Positions 24,679 through 32,431 of a DNA stretch of 64,000 bases are shown in pieces. The stretch's first letter is position 1. Every line of letters starts with the position of its first letter. The translations under genes and the position numbers were made by a program. The notes beneath the pieces are model-generated. The model was not told where the DNA came from, did no database searches, and was given only the letters and a program-made list of their open reading frames with translations. Source of the DNA: Acidovorax sp. FHTAMBA (lineage in GTDB: Bacteria; Pseudomonadota; Gammaproteobacteria; Burkholderiales; Burkholderiaceae_C); contig NZ_CP152407.1 in NCBI RefSeq assembly GCF_038958875.1, positions 4,276,001-4,340,000 on the forward strand, given 5' to 3'.

Positions 24679-26544
24679 TCAGTAACGCCCCGTCTGGTAC
24701 CGCTGCCCCAGCACGCCCTGCAGCGTCTGCACCACCGAGAACGCTTCCTTGAGGTGGCTGCGCTCGAAGTTGGACAGCTCTTCGAGCGCCAAGAAGTTGT
24801 CCGGCGCCTCCCCCCGCCCCATCTGCCGCGCCTGGTGCGCGATGCGCAGCTTGGAGAGGAATTCCAGCGCATCACGCAGGTCGCGCGCGCTTTGGGCACT
24901 GACCTCGCCGGCCATCGATGCCACCTCCAGCCGGTCGTGTGTGTTGACCGCAGCAATGCCACCGGCCAGCGCGTACACCCGTGCCAGATCGACGATGGGC
25001 ACGATGCCGCTGTGCTTGAGGTCGATGGTGCCTGCGTTCTCGCCACCGCGGATGCGGGCGATGGAGCCAAACAGCCCGAGCGGCGGCCGGTGCTTGAGTG
25101 CATTGCCCACCATGTGCGCCAGAAACAGGCTGTTGCCGCGCGTGCGCTGCAGCACCTGGGTGCGCAGGGATTCAAGCAGCTCGGCCTTGCCATGGATGGC
25201 ACGCAGATCGAAAAACACGCAGGTCAGCATCAGCGCCATGGGCTCGGGCTTGTCCACCCACTGGCGGAAGTACGCGGCCCAGCGGCTGTGGGGCTGGCGC
25301 CACTTGTCGGTCATGGCCATGATGCCGCCGGGGCAGTGGATGTAGCCGCAGGCGGCGAGCCCGTCGCACACCAGGCGTGACAGGGCGCCAAAGTACTCGC
25401 CGTGCAGCGCCTCGTCATAGCGGTCGTCCAGCACCAGGCAGTTGTCCTGGTCGGACTTGGCCGTCTGCTCGCTGCGCGCCTGCGAACCGGCGGCCACCCA
25501 CACGTAGTCCACCGGGGGCGGGCCCAGCTGCGCCTCGGCCAGCTGGATGAGCCGCACGGTAAGCGCGTCGGTGATGGTGGTGACGATGTGCCCGGTGCTG
25601 TAGGCGCTGGCGTCGGCCGCCGCCAGGTGCTGCTGCAAGAGCTTGACCTTGGCGCTGGCGCGCACCAGCCCGTCCAGCGCCGTCTGCTTGTACACATCGC
25701 CGGCCAGGTAGACGGCCGAGGAGCTGTGCTGCTCGGTCAGGTCGGTGGCGGTGATCATGCCGATGACCCTGTCGCCGTCCATCACCGGCACATGGTGCAC
25801 GTTGTGGCGGGCCATCAGCAGCAGGGCGTCAAACGCCGGGCTCTGCGCCTGCAGCGTCATGGGGGCCAGCGTGGCAATGTCGGACATCGGGCGGTCGATG
25901 TCGAGGCCCTGGGCCACCACGCGGTTGCGCAGATCCCGGTCGGTCACCAGCCCGAACAGATGGCCCTGCTCCACCAGCAGCACCGACGACACCCGCAGCT
26001 CACGCATCTGCTGCGCCCCCGCGCGGATGCTGGTGTGCGGCGGCAACGCGATGGGGTCGCGCTTGATCAGCGTGCGCACGGGAGAGTTCAGCAGCGTCAG
26101 CACGCCCTGGGAATCGCGTTCGGTCGTGACGAGCGATGCCGGGGCGGGCAGCGACGGAAAGTGGTACGTCAGCGCGGCGTGGTCGCGGCACACCGCCACC
26201 ACGGCCGCCGTGTCCAGCCAGGCCACGACGCCATCGGCCGCCACGGTGGCCTGCAGGGTGTTCAGGTGCTGCGAGGGTGTGGCCCCAAAGCCGAACATGT
26301 CGGACGGGTGCAGGTGCACGAGGATGTCCAGGTCGGGGTCGGACAAATCCACCCCGCCCTCCACCACCAGGCCCAGCCGGCTGTGCAGGCGCCCCTGGGA
26401 CAGCAGGCGCTCGCCCTGCCGCATGGGCTCGACGCGCCACTGCGCCGCCAGGGACTGCAGCGCGCCCGTGTCCAGCTGGCCCCAGATGCGATGGCCGGCC
26501 AGCAGGGTCTGCATGCGGGGGCGGAGGTCAGGGGACGGTGTCAT
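24679..26544 (-). CDS. cNMP-binding/CBS/DUF294 putative nucleotidyltransferase
   Basis: A 621-residue cytoplasmic protein. Order: cyclic-nucleotide-binding-like domain (about 20-135), two CBS domains (about 155-275, e.g. HVPVMDGDRVIGMITATDL), a DUF294 nucleotidyltransferase domain with the GlnD-like motif G353-S...S-D365-Q-D367, and a helical DUF294_C domain. Members are predicted to transfer a nucleotide to a protein or small molecule; the substrate is unknown. It is convergent with the symporter-kinase/receiver/exonuclease genes. From memory, DUF294 genes, DnaQ-type exonucleases and SSS symporters also sit together in some Gammaproteobacteria, so it likely belongs to the same system. Confidence 0.88.
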   Translation of the reverse strand: MTPSPDLRPRMQTLLAGHRIWGQLDTGALQSLAAQWRVEPMRQGERLLSQGRLHSRLGLVVEGGVDLSDPDLDILVHLHPSDMFGFGATPSQHLNTLQATVAADGVVAWLDTAAVVAVCRDHAALTYHFPSLPAPASLVTTERDSQGVLTLLNSPVRTLIKRDPIALPPHTSIRAGAQQMRELRVSSVLLVEQGHLFGLVTDRDLRNRVVAQGLDIDRPMSDIATLAPMTLQAQSPAFDALLLMARHNVHHVPVMDGDRVIGMITATDLTEQHSSSAVYLAGDVYKQTALDGLVRASAKVKLLQQHLAAADASAYSTGHIVTTITDALTVRLIQLAEAQLGPPPVDYVWVAAGSQARSEQTAKSDQDNCLVLDDRYDEALHGEYFGALSRLVCDGLAACGYIHCPGGIMAMTDKWRQPHSRWAAYFRQWVDKPEPMALMLTCVFFDLRAIHGKAELLESLRTQVLQRTRGNSLFLAHMVGNALKHRPPLGLFGSIARIRGGENAGTIDLKHSGIVPIVDLARVYALAGGIAAVNTHDRLEVASMAGEVSAQSARDLRDALEFLSKLRIAHQARQMGRGEAPDNFLALEELSNFERSHLKEAFSVVQTLQGVLGQRYQTGRY

Positions 26545-26613
26545 GGCAAGGGTCCGTGCAAGCTTTGGCAGCGCCCATTGTTGCAGCCCCGCAGGGTGCG
26601 CGCGACAGGGTTG

Positions 26614-28302
26614 TTACCTGCCCGACCTGTGTGGGCCGTGGGGCCGGTCGGACGCGTGGATGTCCACGTTCCGCGTTTCGCGCAGCAGCAAGGTTCCACA
26701 CAGCGCCGTCAGCCCGGCGATGACGACCGGGTACCACAGACCGCTGTAGATGTCGCCCGTCTGCGCCGCAATGGCGAACGACATCGGGGGCAGCAGGCCG
26801 CCAAACCAGCCGTTGCCCAGGTGGTAGGGCAGGCTCATCGAGGTGTAGCGGATGCGGGTTGGAAACATTTCCACCAGCATGGCGGCCAGGGGGCCATAGA
26901 CCATGGCCACCAGCACCATGAGGTAGCTGAGGATGGCCACCACCAGCGGCGCGTGGATGCGCTCCGGGTCGGCCTGCGTGGGGTATCCGTGCAGGGCCAG
27001 CGCGCGGTCTACCGCCTGGCGGAAGCTGGCGGCCGCGCGCCGGGCCTCGTCGGGCGCCAGGCCTTGCGCAGGTGGCACGGGGATGTCAGTGGCGCCGATG
27101 CGGACCACGGCCTGCCCGGGCTGGCCGGTGGGGTCAGTCTGGTAGCTCACCGAGTAGCTGGCGAGGATGCGCTTGGCCATGTCGCAAGGGGTGGTGAACC
27201 GCGATGCGCCGGTGGGGTTGAACTGGAACGAGCAGCCCTGCGGGTCTGCCACCACCACCACACTGCTGCGGGCCTGCGCATCAACCAGTGCAGGATTGGC
27301 CGCCCAGGCCAGCGCCTTGAACGCCGGAAAATAGGTGGCCGCCGCCAGCACGCAGCCCAGCATGATGATGGGTTTGCGCCCCCACCGGTCGGACAGCGCG
27401 CCAAAAACGATGAAGAACGGCATGCCGATGACGAGTGCCGCAGCCACCATGAGCTGCGCCGTGGTGGCATCGACCTGCAGTTGCTGTGTCAGAAAGAACA
27501 GCGCATAGAACTGCCCGGTGTACCAGACCACTGCCTGCCCCGCCGTCAGCCCCACCAGCGCCAGCAGCGCCACCCGCAGGTTCGCCCAGCGGCCAAACGA
27601 TTCCGACACCGGCGCCACCGAGGTGCGCCCCTGCGCCTTCATGCGCCGGAAGGCGGGCGACTCGTCCAGCGACAGCCGTATCCACACCGACACGCCCAGC
27701 AGCACGATCGACACCAGAAACGGTATGCGCCAGCCCCACTGCGCGAAAGCGCCTTCGCCCACCAGCGTGCGGGTGCCCAGAATCACCAGCAACGACATCA
27801 GCAGCCCCAGCGTGGCCGTGGTCTGGATCCACGCGGTGTAGGCACCGCGCCGTCCGTGCGGCGCATGCTCGGCCACATAGATCGCAGCGCCCGTGTACTC
27901 CCCGCCCATCGCCAGGCCCTGCAGCAGCCGCAGGCCGATCAGGATGACGGGCGCGGCCACGCCGATGCTGTCGTAGGTCGGAAGGATGCCCACGATGAAC
28001 GTGGACAGCCCCATGATGAGCATGGTGACCAGGAAGGTGTACTTGCGCCCGATGATGTCGCCCAGCCACCCGAACAGCAGCGCCCCGAAAGGCCGCACGA
28101 TAAAGCCCGCAGCAAACGCCAGCAACGCAAAGATGAACGCCGAGCCCGCATCGAGCGGGCTGAAGAACTGCCGCGCAATGATGGCCGCCAGCGCGCCATA
28201 CAGGTAGAAGTCATACCACTCGAACACGGTGCCGAGCGACGACGCGAAGACGACTTTTCTTTCCTCCCGCGTCATGGCGCGGGCGGAGGCGGCGTCGGCC
28301 AT
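26614..28302 (-). CDS. MFS transporter (metabolite:H+ symporter/ProP-like family) with large periplasmic-type insertion
   Basis: 562 residues from ATG 28302, preceded by GGAGAC; earlier in-frame starts lack a ribosome site. Twelve membrane segments with the MHS hallmarks TVFEWYDFYLYG near the N-terminus, RPFGALLFGWLGDIIGRK in loop 2-3 and DRWGRKP in loop 8-9. A hydrophilic insertion of about 115 residues (about 335-450) interrupts the C-terminal half and contains two cysteines (QGCSFQF, TTPCDM). Relatives carry organic acids or osmolytes; the substrate here is unknown. Confidence 0.88.
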   Translation of the reverse strand: MADAASARAMTREERKVVFASSLGTVFEWYDFYLYGALAAIIARQFFSPLDAGSAFIFALLAFAAGFIVRPFGALLFGWLGDIIGRKYTFLVTMLIMGLSTFIVGILPTYDSIGVAAPVILIGLRLLQGLAMGGEYTGAAIYVAEHAPHGRRGAYTAWIQTTATLGLLMSLLVILGTRTLVGEGAFAQWGWRIPFLVSIVLLGVSVWIRLSLDESPAFRRMKAQGRTSVAPVSESFGRWANLRVALLALVGLTAGQAVVWYTGQFYALFFLTQQLQVDATTAQLMVAAALVIGMPFFIVFGALSDRWGRKPIIMLGCVLAAATYFPAFKALAWAANPALVDAQARSSVVVVADPQGCSFQFNPTGASRFTTPCDMAKRILASYSVSYQTDPTGQPGQAVVRIGATDIPVPPAQGLAPDEARRAAASFRQAVDRALALHGYPTQADPERIHAPLVVAILSYLMVLVAMVYGPLAAMLVEMFPTRIRYTSMSLPYHLGNGWFGGLLPPMSFAIAAQTGDIYSGLWYPVVIAGLTALCGTLLLRETRNVDIHASDRPHGPHRSGR

Positions 28303-28516
28303 GGCGGTTTGTCTCCGGAAAGGGGCGATCTGTTGTTGTGATCGGAGCCACCTCACCGGGCACGGGGCCCGGTGGTGCACACCGACGTCCGCCCATTCTT
28401 GGAGCGCTCACTGACCCTGTTCTGACAGCGGCACACCGCGACCGCAGACGACACAGCCAAAGCCCGGCGGTGCGGCTTGCGCACCACGCCGCCCGAAGAC
28501 GGCAGCAGGTGGCGCG

Positions 28517-29173
28517 TCAGCCCGCCTTGGGCGCAAGCCCGGAGGGCACGCGCGGCGCGCTGTCCCAGTCGCTGCCGGCAAACCAGGCGTCACGCTCCAG
28601 GTACGCGCGCAGCATGGGCAGGCCGTCGAGCCCCCAGAACAATTTGCCGTCCACCGCAAAAGCGGGCACGCCAAACACGCCGCCGGCCTGCGCGGCTTCG
28701 GTGTTGGCCCGCAACAGGGCCTTGGGCGCGTCGCTGTTCGCGTCTTGCCCGGGCCGGATCTGCTCGGCCAGCTCCGTGGCAAGCTCGGCCAGCCGCTGGG
28801 CGTCGAGCGCGTCGTGCCCACCCTGCCAGACATGGCGCAGCACCGTGCCCGCCACAAACCGGTTGATGGAACCGTCGTCGCTGCAGGCCAGGGCCTGGCG
28901 CAACAAGGGCAGCGGGTTGAACGGGTGGCGCGCGGGCATCTGCAGCGGCGTGCCTTGCGCATGGCCCAGCCAGGTGACGTGGCGGTAGGTCCAGTCGCGT
29001 TTCGGCGCAATGCCCGCCGGGCCCGGGTTGCCATGCTGCTGCAGCAAAGCCCCCAGCAGCACGGGCTGGTAGGCCACGCTGTAGCTCAGGCCCTCCAGCA
29101 CCTCGGGAAGCCGCTCGAACGCCAGCCACGCATAGGGCGAGACAAAATCGAGATAGAACGTGATGTGTTTCAT
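28517..29173 (-). CDS. 2-hydroxychromene-2-carboxylate isomerase (DsbA/GST-kappa fold)
   Basis: 218 residues from ATG 29173, whose ATG overlaps the stop of the DUF1289 gene (ATGA). The N-terminus MKHITFYLDFVSPYAWLAF carries the SPY active-site region of the HCCA isomerase family, and FGVPAFAVDGKLFWGLDGL is the conserved cis-proline region. Family members use glutathione to isomerise 2-hydroxychromene-2-carboxylate in naphthalene-type catabolism, but many serve other thiol-dependent roles. With no aromatic pathway nearby, the true substrate is open. Confidence 0.88.
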   Translation of the reverse strand: MKHITFYLDFVSPYAWLAFERLPEVLEGLSYSVAYQPVLLGALLQQHGNPGPAGIAPKRDWTYRHVTWLGHAQGTPLQMPARHPFNPLPLLRQALACSDDGSINRFVAGTVLRHVWQGGHDALDAQRLAELATELAEQIRPGQDANSDAPKALLRANTEAAQAGGVFGVPAFAVDGKLFWGLDGLPMLRAYLERDAWFAGSDWDSAPRVPSGLAPKAG

Positions 29174-29436
29174 GAAGGGTCCTTCTCCATCGGCAAGGCG
29201 ATGCCCGCCCGGTTCAGCAGCTGCTGCCAGATGCCGCGGCGCTGGTGGGCGTCGGCACCGGACCAGATGCGGATCTCGTCCAGCGACCGGAAGCAGCCTT
29301 CGCAGTGGCTGCGGTCGGGCGACATGCGGCACACCGAGATGCACGGCGAGGGTACCGCCAGGTCGCTTTCAGCATCAAAATGGCCCTCAGCGCTTATCTG
29401 TAAAGCGCGAGCAGCTAGCAAATCAATAGCATTCAT
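29170..29436 (-). CDS. DUF1289 domain protein
   Basis: 88 residues from ATG 29436, overlapping the stop of ybaK (ATGA) and coupled to the isomerase start. The DUF1289 motif SPCISVC...CEGCFRSLDEIRIW, with four cysteines probably binding a metal, occupies the middle. The first ~20 residues (MNAIDLLAARALQISAEGHF) are encoded by a dispersed palindromic repeat, which therefore supplies the start codon. Function of the family is unknown. Confidence 0.85.
   Translation of the reverse strand: MNAIDLLAARALQISAEGHFDAESDLAVPSPCISVCRMSPDRSHCEGCFRSLDEIRIWSGADAHQRRGIWQQLLNRAGIALPMEKDPS
29376..29433 (+). repeat. Dispersed AGCGCT palindromic element, copy 4, in DUF1289 N-terminus
   Basis: The copy reads AAAATGGCCCTCAGCGCTTA, then TCTGTAAAGCGCGAGCAGCT, ending AATAGCATT. 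It is translated on the minus strand as the N-terminus of the DUF1289 protein. Confidence 0.8.
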
Positions 29437-29951
29437 GCCGCTGGCCCGTTCGCAGGCACCTGCACCACATCCACCACAGGTGCGCCCGTGAGCCGCTGCA
29501 GATCGCTGGGGTGCAGTGCAAACACGCCGTGGGGGTGCCCTGCGGCCGCCCACACCACGTCAAAGCGCAGCAGGTCCTGGTCGATCAGCGTGACGGGCGG
29601 CGTGGCATGCGCCAGGGGCGCCACGCCGCCAATGGAAAAGCCCGTGCGGCTTTTCACAAACTCGGCATCGGCGCGGCCGATCTTGCTGCCCACATGGGCC
29701 TCGACCTTCTTCTCGTCCACCCGCCGGTCGCCCGAGGTGACCACCAGCACGGCCACATCGTCGGCCTTGCGGCGAAAGATGATGCTCTTGGCGATCTGCC
29801 CCACGGCAATGCCCAGCGCATCGGCCGCCTGCTGGGCAGTGCGCGCGGCGTCGTCCAGCATCTGCGGGCGGTGCGGGTGGCCCAGCGATTCCAGCGCCGC
29901 GGCCACGCGTTGCACGCCTTCGGGCAGGGGTTTCAGTTCAGCTCCACACAC
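29433..29951 (-). CDS. ybaK: YbaK/EbsC-type aminoacyl-tRNA deacylase
   Basis: 172 residues from GTG 29951, which has AGGAG eight bases upstream. A GTG at 29981 overlapping the liuE stop would add ten residues. It has the YbaK fold markers: the catalytic Lys in AKSIIFR, VLVVTSGDRRVDEKK, and the GVAPLAH loop. The family clears mischarged Cys-tRNA(Pro) or similar errors. It is first in a tight run ybaK-DUF1289-isomerase, each pair overlapping by ATGA, downstream of liuE. Confidence 0.88.
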   Translation of the reverse strand: MCGAELKPLPEGVQRVAAALESLGHPHRPQMLDDAARTAQQAADALGIAVGQIAKSIIFRRKADDVAVLVVTSGDRRVDEKKVEAHVGSKIGRADAEFVKSRTGFSIGGVAPLAHATPPVTLIDQDLLRFDVVWAAAGHPHGVFALHPSDLQRLTGAPVVDVVQVPANGPAA

Positions 29952-29977
29952 GGTGTTTTCTCCTGCGCCGGACGGGT

Positions 29978-30892
29978 TCACCCGGCGCGCTTTGTGAGCA
30001 GCGCATTGGCTGCCCGGGAATGGGGTTTGCGGCCGAGGAAATCGCTGATGTACGCGCCCGCATCGATGAGCTTATCAAGGTCGATGCCCGTGTCGATGCC
30101 CATGCCCTGCAGCATGTACACCACGTCTTCGGTGGCCACGTTACCCGTCGCGCCCTTGGCGTACGGGCAGCCGCCCAGCCCGGCCACGGACGACTGGTAG
30201 TTCCACACCCCCAGCTCCAGCGCCGCCAGCGTGTTCGAAAGCGCCTGGCCATAGGTGTCGTGGAAGTGGCCCGACACATCGTCGATACCAAAGTGCTGCA
30301 GCGTGGCCTCCAGCGCCTTCTGCACCTTGCGCGGCGTGCCCACGCCAATCGTGTCGGCCACATCCACGCGCTGCACGCCAATGCCCTTGAGCAGGCTGGC
30401 CAGGTAGGCCACGCGCTCGGGCGCGATCTCGCCTTCGTACGGGCAGCCCACCGTGCAGCTCATGGCCCCGCGCACGCGGATGCCTGCGGCCAGCGCGGCT
30501 TGCACCACAGGCGCGAAGCGCTCGATGCTCTCGGCAATGCTGCAGTTGATGTTGCGCTGGCTGAAGGCCTCGCTGGCCGAGCCGAACACCACGATTTCGT
30601 CGGGCTTGTCGAGCACGGCCGCTTCAAAACCCTTGAGGTTGGGCGTGAGCACCGAGTAGGCCACGCCGCTCTGGCGCGCAATGCCCGCCATCACCTCATG
30701 GTTGTCGGCCATCTGCGGCACCCACTTCGGGCTCACGTAACTGGTGACCTCGATCTCTTTGAGCCCCGCCTGCTGCAGGCGGTGCACCAGCTCGACCTTG
30801 ACGGCGGCGGGCACCGGGGTCTTTTCATTCTGCAGACCGTCGCGGGGGCCGACGTCGATGAGGTGTACGCGGGAAGGAATGCTGCTGGTCAT
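29978..30892 (-). CDS. liuE: Hydroxymethylglutaryl-CoA lyase
   Basis: 304 residues from ATG 30892. A DRE-TIM metallolyase: VGPRDGLQNEK at the N-terminus, metal-site SGHFHDTYG, and the C-terminal catalytic loop GLGGCPYAKGATGNVATED with the essential Cys. It cleaves HMG-CoA to acetoacetate and acetyl-CoA, the last step of leucine catabolism. The companion genes liuD, liuC and liuB lie upstream on the same strand, and liuA lies 27 kb away. Confidence 0.94.
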   Translation of the reverse strand: MTSSIPSRVHLIDVGPRDGLQNEKTPVPAAVKVELVHRLQQAGLKEIEVTSYVSPKWVPQMADNHEVMAGIARQSGVAYSVLTPNLKGFEAAVLDKPDEIVVFGSASEAFSQRNINCSIAESIERFAPVVQAALAAGIRVRGAMSCTVGCPYEGEIAPERVAYLASLLKGIGVQRVDVADTIGVGTPRKVQKALEATLQHFGIDDVSGHFHDTYGQALSNTLAALELGVWNYQSSVAGLGGCPYAKGATGNVATEDVVYMLQGMGIDTGIDLDKLIDAGAYISDFLGRKPHSRAANALLTKRAG

Positions 30893-30935
30893 GGGACTGC
30901 TTTCGTCAAAAGATGAGGCTGGGCAATGCGCCCTG

Positions 30936-31433
30936 TCAATCGGAGGTGGCATGGGCCGCAACGGCGCCGGCCTTGCTTCGCAAGCGCAACAGCAGCCAGC
31001 CCACCAGGACGCCAACGCCGCTGAACAGCAGCAGCACGCCGCCGCCCAGCACTTTAAAGGTGGTGGAACTGCCGATCTCGGCGCGAGACGGATCCTTGGC
31101 GTCGTAGCGCACGGTGACGGTCTCGCCGATGTCGTGCACCGCCTGGCCCTGCCGCCCCACGCCGTCGGTAAAACGGTGCGTGCGCCCATCGCTGGTGGCA
31201 AATTCAACGATGCTTTGCCGGGCAAGGCTGCGGCGGCCTTGCGAGCCCGTTCTCACCTCCTGGTGCGCGACCACACGCCCCGTGGCCGTGTGCGTGCCAC
31301 CCAGCATGCCCAGGCCCGAGGACAGCATCCACGCAGCGCCCAGCGCCGTCAGCGCGCTGGGGACCAGAAGAATCCAGCCGAGAAGGCCAAAGAAACGCCG
31401 AACGGTCGAAGTGCTGATGGTGGTGGCGGTCAT
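30936..31433 (-). CDS. DUF3592 membrane protein
   Basis: 165 residues from ATG 31433. Two membrane segments (about 14-38 and 130-150) flank an extracytoplasmic beta-rich domain of the DUF3592 type (TATGRVVAHQEV, ATSDGRTHRFTDGVG, VRYDAKDPSRAEI). Function unknown. It sits between liuE and ghrA without overlap. Confidence 0.82.
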   Translation of the reverse strand: MTATTISTSTVRRFFGLLGWILLVPSALTALGAAWMLSSGLGMLGGTHTATGRVVAHQEVRTGSQGRRSLARQSIVEFATSDGRTHRFTDGVGRQGQAVHDIGETVTVRYDAKDPSRAEIGSSTTFKVLGGGVLLLFSGVGVLVGWLLLRLRSKAGAVAAHATSD

Positions 31434-31473
31434 ATGCCTGCGATTGTCCGTGCAGCCTGGGGGCGCTGCGCCT

Positions 31474-32394
31474 TCAGTAGCCGCGCCCAGCGTCCACCAC
31501 GCCCGCAACCGCCTCGCCCCGCTGCAGCGCGGCGATCTTGCGCGCGATCTGGGCAATGCTTTCGTCGCGCAGCGTGCGCGCCGAGGTGTGCGGGGTGATG
31601 GTGATGCGCGGGTGGTTCCAGAAGGCATGGCCAGCGGGCAGCGGCTCGGTGCGGAACACATCGAGCGTGGCACCGGCCACATGACCGCTGTCGATGGCGG
31701 CCAGCAAATGCTCGTCCACCAGGTGCGCGCCGCGTGCCACGTTGATCACATAGGCGCCCGGCTGAAGTCGCGCGAGGGAGTCCTTGTTGATCACGTTGGC
31801 CGTGTCGGGCGTGAGTGGCAGCAGGTTGACCAGCACCCGGCTGGCCGCCAGAAAGTCGTTGAATTGCTCCACACCGGTGAAGGCGCGCACACCCTCGATG
31901 GCCTTCGGGCTGCGGCTCCAGCCGTTGACGGGAAAGTCAAACTGCGCCAGCGCCTTGGCCACACGTTCGCCCAGCACGCCCAGGCCCATCACGCCGATGG
32001 GGTAATCGCTGCGCAGGCGGGGCTTGCGGTAGCCCCAGCGCCCGGCCGCCATGTCGGCCTCGTAGCCATCGAATTCGCGAAAGTGGCGGATGACCGCGTG
32101 GCACACATATTCGGCCATCTGCACCGCCATGCCCGCGTCATCCAGGCGCACCACCAGCGCCTGCGGCGGCAGGCGCAGCTTGAGCAGTGCGTCCACGCCC
32201 GCACCGATGTTGAACAGGGCCTTGAGGCCCGCCTGCTCGTCCATGAACTGCTGGGGCGGGGCCCAGACCACGGCGTAGTCGGCCTGTGGCGCGCCCGGCT
32301 GCCACACGGAAATCTCGGCGTCGGGCAAAGCGGCCGCCAGTCCCTGCAGCCAGGGCTCGGCCTTGGTGTCGGTACAGCAAAAAGTGATTTTCAT
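31474..32394 (-). CDS. ghrA: Glyoxylate/hydroxypyruvate reductase A
   Basis: 306 residues from ATG 32394. A D-isomer-specific 2-hydroxyacid dehydrogenase with nucleotide-binding IGVMGLGVLGERVAKAL, then NVARGAHL and the catalytic His region ITITPHTSARTL. It reduces glyoxylate or hydroxypyruvate with NAD(P)H. The N-terminal pattern CCTDTKAEPWLQGLAAALP fits GhrA better than other members. It starts 37 bp after the stop of liuD. Confidence 0.88.
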   Translation of the reverse strand: MKITFCCTDTKAEPWLQGLAAALPDAEISVWQPGAPQADYAVVWAPPQQFMDEQAGLKALFNIGAGVDALLKLRLPPQALVVRLDDAGMAVQMAEYVCHAVIRHFREFDGYEADMAAGRWGYRKPRLRSDYPIGVMGLGVLGERVAKALAQFDFPVNGWSRSPKAIEGVRAFTGVEQFNDFLAASRVLVNLLPLTPDTANVINKDSLARLQPGAYVINVARGAHLVDEHLLAAIDSGHVAGATLDVFRTEPLPAGHAFWNHPRITITPHTSARTLRDESIAQIARKIAALQRGEAVAGVVDAGRGY

Positions 32395-32431
32395 GGCCGC
32401 CGAGCGTACAGCGCCCCGCCGCTGCATGCTT

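Noticed and set aside
23917..24752. Reading frames inside the large palindrome (e.g. containing QEKVTKEKATL)
   Set aside because: They run on both strands across the inverted repeats, have low complexity and show no ribosome site. The KVTKEKA peptide is a known artefact of this repeat.
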